Assembly: GCF_038003525.1 (NCBI RefSeq) | Contig: NZ_JBBOPI010000001.1 | Span: forward strand, 1,231,001 to 1,295,000 | Direction: 5' to 3' | Length of the DNA stretch: 64,000 nucleotides | Origin: Solibacillus sp. FSL H8-0538 | GTDB taxonomy: Bacteria; Bacillota; Bacilli; Bacillales_A; Planococcaceae | Shown here: positions 55,753 to 64,000 of the stretch, one piece after another | How positions within the stretch are numbered: the stretch's first letter is position 1 | How the letters are laid out: every line of letters begins with the position of its first letter | Program-made: the position numbers and the translations under genes | The notes under the pieces: model-generated | Told to the model about the DNA's origin: nothing | What the model saw: only the letters and a program-made list of their open reading frames with translations | Database searches by the model: none

Positions 55753-56379
55753 ATGACTAAAAAAGATTACCGCGAAAAGGTTGAGGAGCATCGTCAAGAA
55801 ATTGAGTTAAAAAACGAGCCAACATCTAGAATGTCACGATCAAATCGTCATAAAAACAAGAAAACGAAAAAACAACGAAACCCGTTAATGTCAATTTTGA
55901 CAGTGGTGTTTATATTTATTCCGTTAACAATTTTAGGATATGTATGGTTTTTCTATGATCCTGCAGAGGAAGAAGTAGTAAAAAAAGATGATGATAATTT
56001 TGTCGTACAGTTGGAAAAAAATGAACCAGCTGAGTCGAGTGGCGCTGTAATCGATGAATCGCAAGAAAAAGATCCTGAGCAGAAAGATGAAGCGGATGCA
56101 GATGCTAACGAACAGGCAGTAAAGGAAGAAGCGGCAGCTGAAGAGGCACAAAAACTCGCTGCGCAAAAAGCAAAAGAGGAAGAAGCGAAGAAAAAAGCCG
56201 AAGAAGCTCAGGCTAATGAACAACAAAAAACACATACGGTCCAATCTACTGATAATTTATATCGTATCGCACTAAAATATTATAATGATGGTAGTGGAAG
56301 TGTAATAGATAAAATTAAACGCGCAAATAATTTATCATCAGATAGCATTTCAGCTGGACAGGTGTTAATTATCCCGTAA
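55753..56379 (+). CDS. ypbE: Membrane-anchored LysM protein YpbE
   Basis: A 208-residue protein: a basic cytoplasmic head, one membrane segment (SILTVVFIFIPLTILGYVWF), a long Glu/Lys/Ala linker and a C-terminal LysM domain (THTVQSTDNLYRIALKYYND then AGQVLIIP) that should bind peptidoglycan. ATG 55753 follows CGGAGGG. Confidence 0.9.
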   Translation: MTKKDYREKVEEHRQEIELKNEPTSRMSRSNRHKNKKTKKQRNPLMSILTVVFIFIPLTILGYVWFFYDPAEEEVVKKDDDNFVVQLEKNEPAESSGAVIDESQEKDPEQKDEADADANEQAVKEEAAAEEAQKLAAQKAKEEEAKKKAEEAQANEQQKTHTVQSTDNLYRIALKYYNDGSGSVIDKIKRANNLSSDSISAGQVLIIP

Positions 56380-56416
56380 TAATTATTGGTATTTGCATTA
56401 AGCGCAAATGACAAGG

Positions 56417-56449
56417 AAAAAGACGACCGTTATCACGGCCTCGTCTTTT
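56417..56449 (+). terminator. Terminator after ypbE
   Basis: AAAAAGACGA pairs with TCGTCTTTTT. Confidence 0.8.
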
Positions 56450-56473
56450 TCTATTGGAACGGAGGAAGGCAGC

Positions 56474-57238
56474 ATGATCGTTATTTATTGTTTATTTACG
56501 ATCGGTATTGCATTTGTGCTCATCATGATGAAACAAGCAAATGAAAATCATATTCATCATCATCAATTAAATATCCAAGGTGAAGAGGAAACAATCCGGC
56601 TTTTTTTTATTTCAGATACACATGTACGTGCCATTAATGAAGCAATGATTCAGTCTGTTAAGGGGACAGTTCAAGCGGTCATAATTGGAGGAGATTTTGC
56701 AGATAAACGTACTCCTAGGCCGCGCATTGAACAAAATATAAAACGACTAAAGCAACTTGGACCAGTTTACTTTGTATGGGGCAATAATGATCGCGAGGTT
56801 GGGGAAGACTGGCTATGTGATTTATTTTTGCAGTATAATGTAACCGTTGTTGAAAATGATGCGCTTTTACTACCAAATGTGAGAAATCCGATTTGGCTCA
56901 GTGCCATAGATGATACGTCAGCAAATTACGATATTGAAAAAGCAATTGAACAATGTAAAGATGGAAAAACCATTTTTATTTCTCATAATCCACAAATTTT
57001 TTATAAAGTGGTGGAGCAGTTTAAGCCGATTTTAATGATGGGTGGACATTTACATGGTGGCCAAATTCGCTTTGGTAAATTTGCTTTACATCCGCAAGGC
57101 TCTTTTACTGTACGACAGGGAGTGCATACACTTATTAGTAATGGTTACGGTACAACGCTCGTGCCATTTCGGTTAGGCGCAAAGCCAGAATGTCACGTAA
57201 TTGACATAGTCGTTTCGATGAATAAACGGACAAATTAA
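56474..57238 (+). CDS. ypbG: Metallophosphoesterase YpbG
   Basis: A 254-residue calcineurin-like phosphoesterase with an N-terminal membrane helix. Metal motifs: FISDTHVR, GGDFADKR, WGNNDREVG, ISHNPQ and GGHLHGGQIRF, all in order. ATG 56474 follows GGAGGAAGG; the longer frame overlaps the terminator. Substrate unknown. Confidence 0.9.
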   Translation: MIVIYCLFTIGIAFVLIMMKQANENHIHHHQLNIQGEEETIRLFFISDTHVRAINEAMIQSVKGTVQAVIIGGDFADKRTPRPRIEQNIKRLKQLGPVYFVWGNNDREVGEDWLCDLFLQYNVTVVENDALLLPNVRNPIWLSAIDDTSANYDIEKAIEQCKDGKTIFISHNPQIFYKVVEQFKPILMMGGHLHGGQIRFGKFALHPQGSFTVRQGVHTLISNGYGTTLVPFRLGAKPECHVIDIVVSMNKRTN

Positions 57239-57290
57239 ATTTGTTTAGCAGTATAATATGGGTATTGAATTGTTTTAAGGAGATGTTTTT

Positions 57291-58256
57291 ATGCAAACAG
57301 TCGATGCAGTCATCGTAGGTGGGGGTCCTTGTGGTTTATCGGCGGCCATTGAGCTTCAGAATATCGGATTAACGCCTGTTGTCATTGAAAAGGGGAATAT
57401 TGTAAACGCAATTTACAATTACCCAACACATCAAACATTTTTTAGTACAAGTGAAAAATTAGCAATTGGTAATGTGCCATTTATTATTGAGGAACGTAAA
57501 CCGCGACGTAATCAAGCACTTGTTTATTATCGGGAAGTAGTGAAGGCGAAAAATGTTCAAGTGAACCGTTTTGAAAGAGTTGAGCGCGTAGAAAAGGCGG
57601 GCGATATGTTTACTGTAACAACGGATAAACAAACTTATAAAACACCGTATGTCATTATTGCAACGGGTTATTACGATCACCCAAATTATATGGGCATTCC
57701 AGGTGAGGACTTGCCGAAAGTTCATCATTATTTCAAGGAAGCGCATGAATTTTTCGATACAGATGTCATCGTAATTGGCGGTAAAAACTCGGCGGTGGAT
57801 GCTGCGCTAGAGTTACATAAGGCTGGTGCGCGTGTAACGGTTGTGTACCGCGGGGATGATTATTCACCAAGTATAAAGCCTTGGGTATTACCTGAATTTG
57901 CAGGTCTTGTGCGTGACGGTGAAATCACAATGCATTTTAATAGCAGGGTAAATGAAATTCGAGCTGATGAAGTCGATCTCGAACTTGAAGGCGAGCAGCA
58001 AATACTGAAAAATGATACGGTGTTTGCAATGACGGGCTATCATCCAGACCACGGATTTCTTCGAGCGATGGGCGTTGTGATGGATGAGAAGACAGGCCGC
58101 CCTGACTATGATCCAGAAACGATGGAAACAAATGTGGACAATTTATTTATTGCCGGAGTACTGGCAGCAGGAAATAATGCCAATGAGATTTTTATTGAAA
58201 ATGGTCGCTTCCATGGTGGGCAAATTGCGCACTATATTGCAAGTAAACGATTATAA
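57291..58256 (+). CDS. ypdA: NAD(P)/FAD-dependent bacillithiol disulfide reductase YpdA
   Basis: A 321-residue flavoprotein. FAD site VDAVIVGGGPCGLSAAIEL, NAD(P)H site VIVIGGKNSAVDAALEL, and AMTGYHPDHGF. The single Cys of GGGPCG matches the YpdA/Bdr family, which reduces bacillithiol disulfide. Confidence 0.93.
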   Translation: MQTVDAVIVGGGPCGLSAAIELQNIGLTPVVIEKGNIVNAIYNYPTHQTFFSTSEKLAIGNVPFIIEERKPRRNQALVYYREVVKAKNVQVNRFERVERVEKAGDMFTVTTDKQTYKTPYVIIATGYYDHPNYMGIPGEDLPKVHHYFKEAHEFFDTDVIVIGGKNSAVDAALELHKAGARVTVVYRGDDYSPSIKPWVLPEFAGLVRDGEITMHFNSRVNEIRADEVDLELEGEQQILKNDTVFAMTGYHPDHGFLRAMGVVMDEKTGRPDYDPETMETNVDNLFIAGVLAAGNNANEIFIENGRFHGGQIAHYIASKRL

Positions 58257-58303
58257 AAAGAAGCATTTCCAACGCGGCTAAAGCCAGGATGGAAATGCTT
58301 TTT
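58255..58303. terminator. Bidirectional terminator between ypdA and ansA
   Basis: AAAAAGAAGCATTTCC pairs with GGAAATGCTTTTT between convergent genes. Confidence 0.85.
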
Positions 58304-59276
58304 ATTTGGCGAAAAATTCTTTTAGATCTACAGGGGACTGCACTTGATTCAACCCGATTAATAGCTTTAACCTTGCCTTTTGACCATTTATGCCTGTTGC
58401 AAAAATAACACCTTTGTCTTCGAGGCTTTTACCGCCGCCTTCATAGTCGTAAACACCTTCTGCAATGCCGTTAAAGCAGCGAGATACGAGGATGACGGGA
58501 ATGTTTTCTTCGAGCAACTTGTCAATGCTCACTGCAACTGCAGGTGGTACATTTCCTTGACCAAGACCTTCTAATACAACTCCGTCATAATTCATACCGA
58601 GGATTGCGTTAATTAAATCTCCGTCCATTCCTGCGTAAACTTTTAGGAGAGACACCCGTTTTTCAATGTTGGCAACTTCTACAAATTGGCGACGCAAAGG
58701 CATATGATGAATGTGCACCTTTTTTGTCGTAATTAAGCCAATCGGACCATACTGTGGACTTTGAAAGGTATTGACGCTAGAAGTTGAAGTTTTCGTAATA
58801 TTACATGCAAGATGTACCTCATCATTCATAACAACGAGGACACCTTTTTCACGTGCTTGGTCATCGCTAGCAACCCGCACAGCTTTGACTAAGTTATAAA
58901 CGCCGTCCGCACCAAGTTCATTTGATGAACGCATCGCTCCTGTTAAAACAATCGGGAATTTATAGCGCGTTGTTAAATCTAAAAAATAAGCCGTTTCTTC
59001 TAACGTATCGGTACCGTGCGTAATGACCACCCCGTCAATAGAAAATTTTTTCGTATAGTCTACGATCAAATTGCGCAGTGTGAGCATTTCTTTCGGTGTA
59101 ACATGTGGCGAAGGGAGATTAAAAGCCTCGACCTCTATGATGTTGGCGTACTTTGCAAGGACAGGATTTGCACCTATCAGTGGATTGTTTTTATTTGGTA
59201 TAACTGCACCTGTTTCATTATTCATATTCATTGAAATTGTTCCACCTGTGTGGAGTAATAAAATGTTTTTTTTCAT
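58302..59276 (-). CDS. ansA: L-asparaginase
   Basis: A 324-residue type I (cytoplasmic) asparaginase. Catalytic Thr motifs LLLHTGGTISM and ITHGTDTLEETAYFL; substrate region VVLEGLGQGNVP. No signal peptide. Ribosome site GGAGG before ATG 59276. Confidence 0.94.
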   Translation of the reverse strand: MKKNILLLHTGGTISMNMNNETGAVIPNKNNPLIGANPVLAKYANIIEVEAFNLPSPHVTPKEMLTLRNLIVDYTKKFSIDGVVITHGTDTLEETAYFLDLTTRYKFPIVLTGAMRSSNELGADGVYNLVKAVRVASDDQAREKGVLVVMNDEVHLACNITKTSTSSVNTFQSPQYGPIGLITTKKVHIHHMPLRRQFVEVANIEKRVSLLKVYAGMDGDLINAILGMNYDGVVLEGLGQGNVPPAVAVSIDKLLEENIPVILVSRCFNGIAEGVYDYEGGGKSLEDKGVIFATGINGQKARLKLLIGLNQVQSPVDLKEFFAK

Positions 59277-59358
59277 GATAAAAGCCTCCTCAATTACATT
59301 CTATTAGTAAGTTTAGTGCTATAATTATAAGTATTCACGATTGAAAGGAGCCGGCAAT

Positions 59359-60033
59359 ATGTTCATAATATTATCAGCAGCCATTGCGCCGGGATTAGCG
59401 CTTTTAAGCTATTTTTATTTGCGTAATCAAATGTCTACCGAACCGCGTAGAACATTGCTCCACTCATTTATTTATGGGGGGCTAATAACGTTCCCAATTT
59501 TATTTATTCAATATGTATTGCAGGCAGAGGGCACCTTTTCAAGTCCATTCGTCTCCAATGTTGTATTTACGAGTGCGATGGAGGAATTTTTTAAATGGTT
59601 CGTTATTTTTATAACGATTTTACGTCATGTTGAATTTGATGATCCTTATGACGGCATTCTTTACGGAGCGGCTGTGTCACTTGGATTTGCTACTGTTGAA
59701 AATGTCATTTATTTATTGTCATTTGGATTGGACACAGCATTTATGCGCGCGTTGTTACCGGTATCCAGTCATGCACTTTTTGGTGTTGTGATGGGTTATT
59801 ACTTTGGTAAAAGTAAGTTTTCAATGAATGACAAACAAACGGAATACTTGTTGGTAGCATTAACAGGGCCAATTATTCTGCATTTTAGCTATAATGCAAT
59901 TTTGACACTTGAAGGGAATTTCGTCTACTTAATGCTTCCGTTCATGTTATTTCTTTGGTGGTTTGCGCTGCGTAAGGTGAAGCTCGCTCATCAGCATTTA
60001 GTTGAGCATTTATCCCGAATAAATGGTCATTAA
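59359..60033 (+). CDS. prsW: Intramembrane protease PrsW
   Basis: A 224-residue membrane protease; in B. subtilis it performs site-1 cleavage of RsiW to activate SigW. Seen are the EE motif (SAMEEFFKWF), the second motif (GFATVENVIYL) and a conserved HALFGV. ATG 59359 with AAAGGAG. About seven membrane segments. Confidence 0.93.
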   Translation: MFIILSAAIAPGLALLSYFYLRNQMSTEPRRTLLHSFIYGGLITFPILFIQYVLQAEGTFSSPFVSNVVFTSAMEEFFKWFVIFITILRHVEFDDPYDGILYGAAVSLGFATVENVIYLLSFGLDTAFMRALLPVSSHALFGVVMGYYFGKSKFSMNDKQTEYLLVALTGPIILHFSYNAILTLEGNFVYLMLPFMLFLWWFALRKVKLAHQHLVEHLSRINGH

Positions 60034-60141
60034 GGTTTAGCGCAAGTAAAATAGTTACTGCCTATAACTAACTCGGTACACTAACAACGAGAGAAAATAG
60101 AAACTGATTGAAGTTTAATATTATCCCAACTAGGCCGTTAT

Positions 60142-60180
60142 TAAAGCTTTTATTTACTTTGGTGAATAAAAGCTTTTTTT
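60142..60180 (+). terminator. Terminator after prsW
   Basis: AAAGCTTTTATT pairs with AATAAAAGCTTT before a T run. Confidence 0.8.
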
Positions 60181-60184
60181 GGTA

Positions 60185-60265
60185 GATAAGTAAGTATAAC
60201 TTTCTTATCTACATAAGTAAGGACAGCATCTCGCCCTATTTTTGGCGAGATGTGTCTTTCTAATG
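60185..60265 (+). repeat. 81-bp structured repeat, copy B
   Basis: Counterpart of 51571-51651 with the same two inverted repeats. It lies directly upstream of sleB, and the sleB frame is open through its end. Confidence 0.85.
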
Positions 60266-60293
60266 TATAAATCAGTATCTTCCTTCCATCCTA
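60264..60293 (+). promoter_or_regulatory. Possible SigG promoter of sleB-ypeB
   Basis: TGTATA (60264-60269), 17 bp and CATCCTA (60287-60293) fit a forespore SigG promoter. The -35 box starts at the edge of the 81-bp repeat. The leader would be very short. Confidence 0.35.
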
Positions 60294-60313
60294 AGAAAAA
60301 GGAGTGGAAGACA

Positions 60314-61084
60314 TTGAAACGAATAATTTATCTTGTTCTCATATTTAGTCTAAGCCTATCGCTCCAAGCGACAGCTTTTACGGGACAAATAATCCAGCGC
60401 GGCGCCTTTGGGGATGACGTGTATGAGCTACAAGCTAGGCTACAATATTTGAGTTATTATCACGGGAAAATTGACGGTAAATTTGGCTATGGTACTTACT
60501 GGGCGTTACGTAATTTTCAGGAGCAGTATGGACTGCCAATCGATGGTATTGCAGGTAAGAACACTAAAAATAAGCTTGTGAACAACTCGGATTACGACGA
60601 GGCTTTTGTGAAGAATCAAATTAAGCAAGGCAACCGCTTTACTTATTACGGCGGGACACCGTTAGAGCAACAAGTACAAAAGGGTGCGGGTAGTTCCTCA
60701 AGTTCAGACATCCAGTTACCAGCAAAGTATTCTGAACGAGATTTGCAAATACTCGCGAATGCTGTTTACGGTGAGGCACGTGGTGAACCGTACGAAGGGC
60801 AAGTAGCGGTGGCCGCTGTAATTTTAAATCGTTTGGAATCTTCAGAGTTCCCGGATTCTATTTCAGGTATTATTTTTCAGCCAGGTGCGTTTACCGCAGT
60901 TGCTGATGGGCAAATTTGGCTGACACCGAATGCACGAGCAAAAGAAGCAGTACTTGATGCGCTAAATGGTTGGGACCCATCTGAAAATGCCTTGTACTAT
61001 TTCAATCCTGAAACGGCGACAAGTAAATGGATTTGGACACGACCACAAATTAAACAGATAGGCGAGCATATTTTCTGCTTATAA
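60314..61084 (+). CDS. sleB: Spore cortex-lytic enzyme SleB
   Basis: A 256-residue exported lytic transglycosylase that degrades spore cortex during germination. Signal peptide (about 1-22), PG_binding_1 domain (about 30-90: GDDVYELQARLQYLSYYHGK; FGYGTYWALRNFQ) and the hydrolase_2 catalytic domain (NAVYGEARGEPYEGQVAVAA with catalytic Glu). TTG 60314 with AAGGAGTGG is chosen; the longer frame runs into the repeat. Confidence 0.94.
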   Translation: MKRIIYLVLIFSLSLSLQATAFTGQIIQRGAFGDDVYELQARLQYLSYYHGKIDGKFGYGTYWALRNFQEQYGLPIDGIAGKNTKNKLVNNSDYDEAFVKNQIKQGNRFTYYGGTPLEQQVQKGAGSSSSSDIQLPAKYSERDLQILANAVYGEARGEPYEGQVAVAAVILNRLESSEFPDSISGIIFQPGAFTAVADGQIWLTPNARAKEAVLDALNGWDPSENALYYFNPETATSKWIWTRPQIKQIGEHIFCL

Positions 61085-61096
61085 AGGAGCGTGCCG

Positions 61097-62380
61097 ATGA
61101 AAAATCTAGTTTATTTATTAACTATTGTTGTCGTGGCATTAGGCATATATGCATTTGGAGCTAATCGCAGTAACAATCAGCTCGAACAGGCACTTCATAC
61201 TCGTTATACAAACGAACTAACTAATGCATCTGAAAAACTTTCATTGCTTCATAAAACCATTTCACAGTCATTGCTTTTTGAGGATGAGAAGGCGCTAAAT
61301 AATGAGCTAGATAATATTTGGCGCATGAGCAGTGATTTACGCAATACGGTATCCAATTTGCCATTGCATGAAGAAGTAACAACGCAATGGATGCGTTATT
61401 TAGGGAAAATTGGTGATTCGGCAAAAGTTGCTGCCGCGAGTGAAGACGCATCTGTGTGGCGTAAACAAATGGACAAGGTAACCCCAAACTTACATTCGTT
61501 TACGGAGGAATGGACGGTGGCGACCGCAAAATTTTATGAGCAGGACGGCGATTATAGTAAATGGTCGACAAATCAGACAATGGAACTCTCTGAATCACCG
61601 TTTAAAACAGTTTCTACGCAGTTAAAGAGCTATAACGAAACGGACTTTCCATTAACGGCAAGTGAATCTGATTATGAGAAGAAGCGGGACTTAAAGCATT
61701 TAATGGACAAACAGGTGACGAAGCAGGAGGCTATTAATAAGTTCCAAAAATTTTTCCCAGGTATTTCTGAGGCAGCCTTAACTGTTACGAAAAGCCATGA
61801 TGATGCATCGTATCCGTTTTATCATATTCAATTTATCCGAGGAGCCCGTATTGGTTATGCAGATATTACGGAAAATGGCGGTCATTTGTTATCCTTTTTA
61901 TTAGAGCGCCCTATTCGTAAGGAAGCACAATCACATGAGCAAATCGTGCAAAAAGCAGAGCAATTTATGGAACAAGTCGGTTACAAGGATGTTGTAATCT
62001 CAGAATCACGTGAAAATCATGAGGCGTGGCATTTTGTATTTACTCGTGTTTACGGGGAGGATGAAGCGCTTGTTTATCCGGACAGCATTCAGGTGAAGCT
62101 TGCGAAGGATAATGGGGAAGTACTCGGTGTCAACGCGATGGAATACATTCAAAAAGAATCAATCAAGGACCAGCCAGTTACCCCGGTTGATTGGGATAAA
62201 TTCTTTAATGAAAATGTAGTAGTAGAAGAAGTGAAAACGATCTATACAGATAATAAAACATTACAATTGCGAAGATGCTATCAAGTGATTGCTCATGTAC
62301 AAAATGAATTGCATGATACGTTTCGTGTGGTAGTCGATGCAGAGACGCATGAAGTGATTAAGACTGAGCAACTCCCATAG
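61097..62380 (+). CDS. ypeB: Germination protein YpeB
   Basis: A 427-residue partner that stabilises SleB in the dormant spore. An N-terminal membrane or signal segment (LVYLLTIVVVALGIYAFGAN), a helical domain, then PepSY-type repeats in the C-terminal half (EAINKFQKFFPGISEAALTV; YPFYHIQFIRGARIGYADI). ATG 61097 with AAAGGAG, 12 bp after sleB. Confidence 0.95.
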   Translation: MKNLVYLLTIVVVALGIYAFGANRSNNQLEQALHTRYTNELTNASEKLSLLHKTISQSLLFEDEKALNNELDNIWRMSSDLRNTVSNLPLHEEVTTQWMRYLGKIGDSAKVAAASEDASVWRKQMDKVTPNLHSFTEEWTVATAKFYEQDGDYSKWSTNQTMELSESPFKTVSTQLKSYNETDFPLTASESDYEKKRDLKHLMDKQVTKQEAINKFQKFFPGISEAALTVTKSHDDASYPFYHIQFIRGARIGYADITENGGHLLSFLLERPIRKEAQSHEQIVQKAEQFMEQVGYKDVVISESRENHEAWHFVFTRVYGEDEALVYPDSIQVKLAKDNGEVLGVNAMEYIQKESIKDQPVTPVDWDKFFNENVVVEEVKTIYTDNKTLQLRRCYQVIAHVQNELHDTFRVVVDAETHEVIKTEQLP

Positions 62381-62468
62381 AATACAAAACATCGGCTGAA
62401 CATCTAGAAAATTTAGCCAACCCGTGCGATAATAGAATTACTATTCTATAACGTACAAGGAGAAAAAG

Positions 62469-63122
62469 ATGGAGCTAAAAATCGGTACACTACTTACATT
62501 AGAGCCAACTTATACTGAACGAATTGAAAAATTCCGTTGTAAAGTTGTGGAACAAGAAGAAAATGTTATTTACATTGATTACCCAACAAACGTCATGACA
62601 AAGAAAACGGCATTCTTAGTAGATGGCGCGCAATTCCGTGTAAGTTTTCATACAGAAGATAAGCAGAGCTTTGCTTTTAATACGGAAGTATTAGGGCGCA
62701 GAGCAGGGAATATTCCAATGATTTTATTGGCTTGCCCGCCAGAGGAAGAGTTTATTAAAATTCAGCGTAGGGAGTACGTACGTGTGGAGACACCCGTTGA
62801 CATCGCATTAGAGCATAACGGACGTTTCTATCAGTTTGTTGCCGAGGACATTAGTGCCGGGGGAACAGCGCTGCATTTAAAGTCACTGGTCGATTTTAAA
62901 GACGGTGACTATGTGCGACTTATGATTGTCCTACCATTTTCGAATGGCGATATGCGATATGTTCAAACAGATGCTGTCATTATCCGTATTTTTGAACGAG
63001 ATGAGGCTCATATTGCTTCCGTTCAATTTACCGATACGGATGAGCTTGATAAACAGCATATTGTTCGCTTTTGCTTTGAGCGTCAGTTAATAATTCGTAA
63101 AAAAGAAATGAACAAACTATAA
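62469..63122 (+). CDS. ypfA: c-di-GMP receptor YpfA (MotI/DgrA, PilZ)
   Basis: A 217-residue flagellar brake protein. N-terminal YcgR_2-type domain (about 1-85) and C-terminal PilZ domain with RREYVRVETPVD (RxxxR c-di-GMP motif) and EDISAGGTALHL (D-x-S-x-x-G). In B. subtilis it binds MotA when c-di-GMP is high and stops swimming. Confidence 0.92.
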   Translation: MELKIGTLLTLEPTYTERIEKFRCKVVEQEENVIYIDYPTNVMTKKTAFLVDGAQFRVSFHTEDKQSFAFNTEVLGRRAGNIPMILLACPPEEEFIKIQRREYVRVETPVDIALEHNGRFYQFVAEDISAGGTALHLKSLVDFKDGDYVRLMIVLPFSNGDMRYVQTDAVIIRIFERDEAHIASVQFTDTDELDKQHIVRFCFERQLIIRKKEMNKL

Positions 63123-63132
63123 TCAATTTTTC

Positions 63133-63164
63133 CGAAAGTCGCAATCTTTTTGCGGCTTTTTATT
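63133..63164 (+). terminator. Terminator after ypfA
   Basis: AAGTCGCA pairs with TGCGGCTT, followed by TTTT. Confidence 0.75.
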
Positions 63165-63252
63165 TAGCTTAAAATTTGTCCGTACCTCTAATGCTGAGAG
63201 ACTAATAATAAAATAATTTATGGTACAATATAATTGGAAAGTAGGGATAGTT

Positions 63253-63927
63253 ATGACAAAAAAAATTCAAATTGCAATTGATGGCCCAGCAGGTGCTGGA
63301 AAAAGCACAATTGCCAAAATTGTAGCAGAGGCACTAACATTTACTTACATTGATACAGGTGCTATGTACCGCGCAGTTACGTATAAAGGAATGCAACAAA
63401 ACATACAATTAGATGATTCGGTTCGTTTAGAGGAAATGCTTCGTCAAACAGAAATTAAATTACAACCTTCACCACAAGGACAACTCGTTTTTGTAGACGG
63501 TGAGAATGTATCTGATGCCATTCGTTCAAACAAAGTAACATCAAATGTTTCACAAGTGGCAGCACATCCTAATATTCGTAGGATTTTAGTAACTATGCAG
63601 CAAGAACTTGCGGCTAACGGTGGTGTTGTAATGGACGGGCGTGATATCGCAACGCATGTCTTAAAAGATGCGGAGTTAAAAATATTTATGTCTGCATCAG
63701 TAGAAGAGCGCGCACGTCGCCGTTTCTTAGATAATGAGGGCCGTGGAATTCCCTCGACAATCGAAAATTTACAAGAAGAAATTGCCTTACGCGATAAATT
63801 AGATAGCGAGCGTGAGGCATCACCATTAATTCAAGCAGAAGATGCGCTATACCTAGATACAACGGCATTAACTATTGAAGAGGCAGCAACAAAAATTTTA
63901 AAATTAGCAAACGAAAAAATGATGTAA
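63253..63927 (+). CDS. cmk: Cytidylate kinase
   Basis: A 224-residue nucleoside monophosphate kinase phosphorylating CMP and dCMP. P-loop IDGPAGAGKSTIAKIVA, DTGAMYRAVT, VVMDGRDIATHVL, and the LID Arg pair ARRRFLDNEGRG. ATG 63253 preferred over the frame start 33 bp upstream. The remaining 73 bp of the window hold no feature. Confidence 0.96.
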   Translation: MTKKIQIAIDGPAGAGKSTIAKIVAEALTFTYIDTGAMYRAVTYKGMQQNIQLDDSVRLEEMLRQTEIKLQPSPQGQLVFVDGENVSDAIRSNKVTSNVSQVAAHPNIRRILVTMQQELAANGGVVMDGRDIATHVLKDAELKIFMSASVEERARRRFLDNEGRGIPSTIENLQEEIALRDKLDSEREASPLIQAEDALYLDTTALTIEEAATKILKLANEKMM

Positions 63928-64000
63928 AAGAAATAACAAATACGTCAACATTATGAAATTTCTGAAAATAAAGGTATATTTTTTGTTTTTGTCGAAGTTT

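Noticed and set aside
60242-60313. Longer sleB start inside the 81-bp repeat
   Set aside because: It would add 24 residues before a normal signal peptide and lacks a ribosome site; TTG 60314 follows AAGGAGTGG.

Overview
The window is a low-GC Firmicute chromosome segment, most likely a spore former of the Planococcaceae (Solibacillus/Lysinibacillus-like). Host gene order matches the Bacillus subtilis resE-sigX-rsiX and fer-ypbB-recS-ypbE-ypbG / ypdA / prsW-sleB-ypeB-ypfA-cmk neighbourhoods, and sleB-ypeB are germination genes. The genus is inference. The window starts inside resE and ends just after cmk.

Host left arm (1-8287): the 3' end of resE; sigX-rsiX behind a SigX-type promoter; an FMN riboswitch with a terminator in front of the riboflavin transporter gene ribU; a kynU-kynA-kynB operon turning tryptophan into anthranilate; and glnR-glnA behind GlnR/TnrA boxes.

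Prophage (about 8243-49594, 41 kb): a 44-bp exact direct repeat of the last 14 glnA codons marks attL and attR. The phage re-supplies the glnA 3' end, stop codon and a terminator, so glnA stays intact. It is an HK97-type siphophage. Leftward lysogeny genes: integrase, ImmA-like peptidase, CI-like repressor. Rightward early genes: Cro-like, excisionase-like, antirepressor, DnaD replication protein, about 20 small genes, ArpU and a short tyrosine recombinase. Then HNH, TerS, TerL, portal, ClpP-like protease, capsid, head-tail joining genes, major tail protein, a frameshifted tail chaperone, tape measure, Dit, a fibre with adhesin-like repeats, Tal, holin and amidase. The right end holds an FtsK-like ATPase, a replication-relaxation protein, a membrane protein and an Ltp-like superinfection-exclusion candidate.

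Most interesting cargo: a convergent pair (10226-13411) inserted between the repressor and immA genes. It encodes a C5-cytosine DNA methyltransferase and a 641-residue GHKL (MutL/MORC-like) ATPase ending in a PD-(D/E)XK nuclease domain, a probable ATP-dependent restriction-modification-type defence system. With the Ltp-like protein, the prophage appears to carry two different anti-phage functions, one at each end.

Host right arm (49595-64000): alsT (probable glutamine/alanine symporter, convergent with glnA), fabI with a FapR box, fer, ypbB-recS, a LysM protein, a phosphoesterase, ypdA, ansA, prsW, sleB-ypeB, ypfA and cmk. Two families of dispersed intergenic repeats occur here. One also sits in the prophage as an internally deleted copy.
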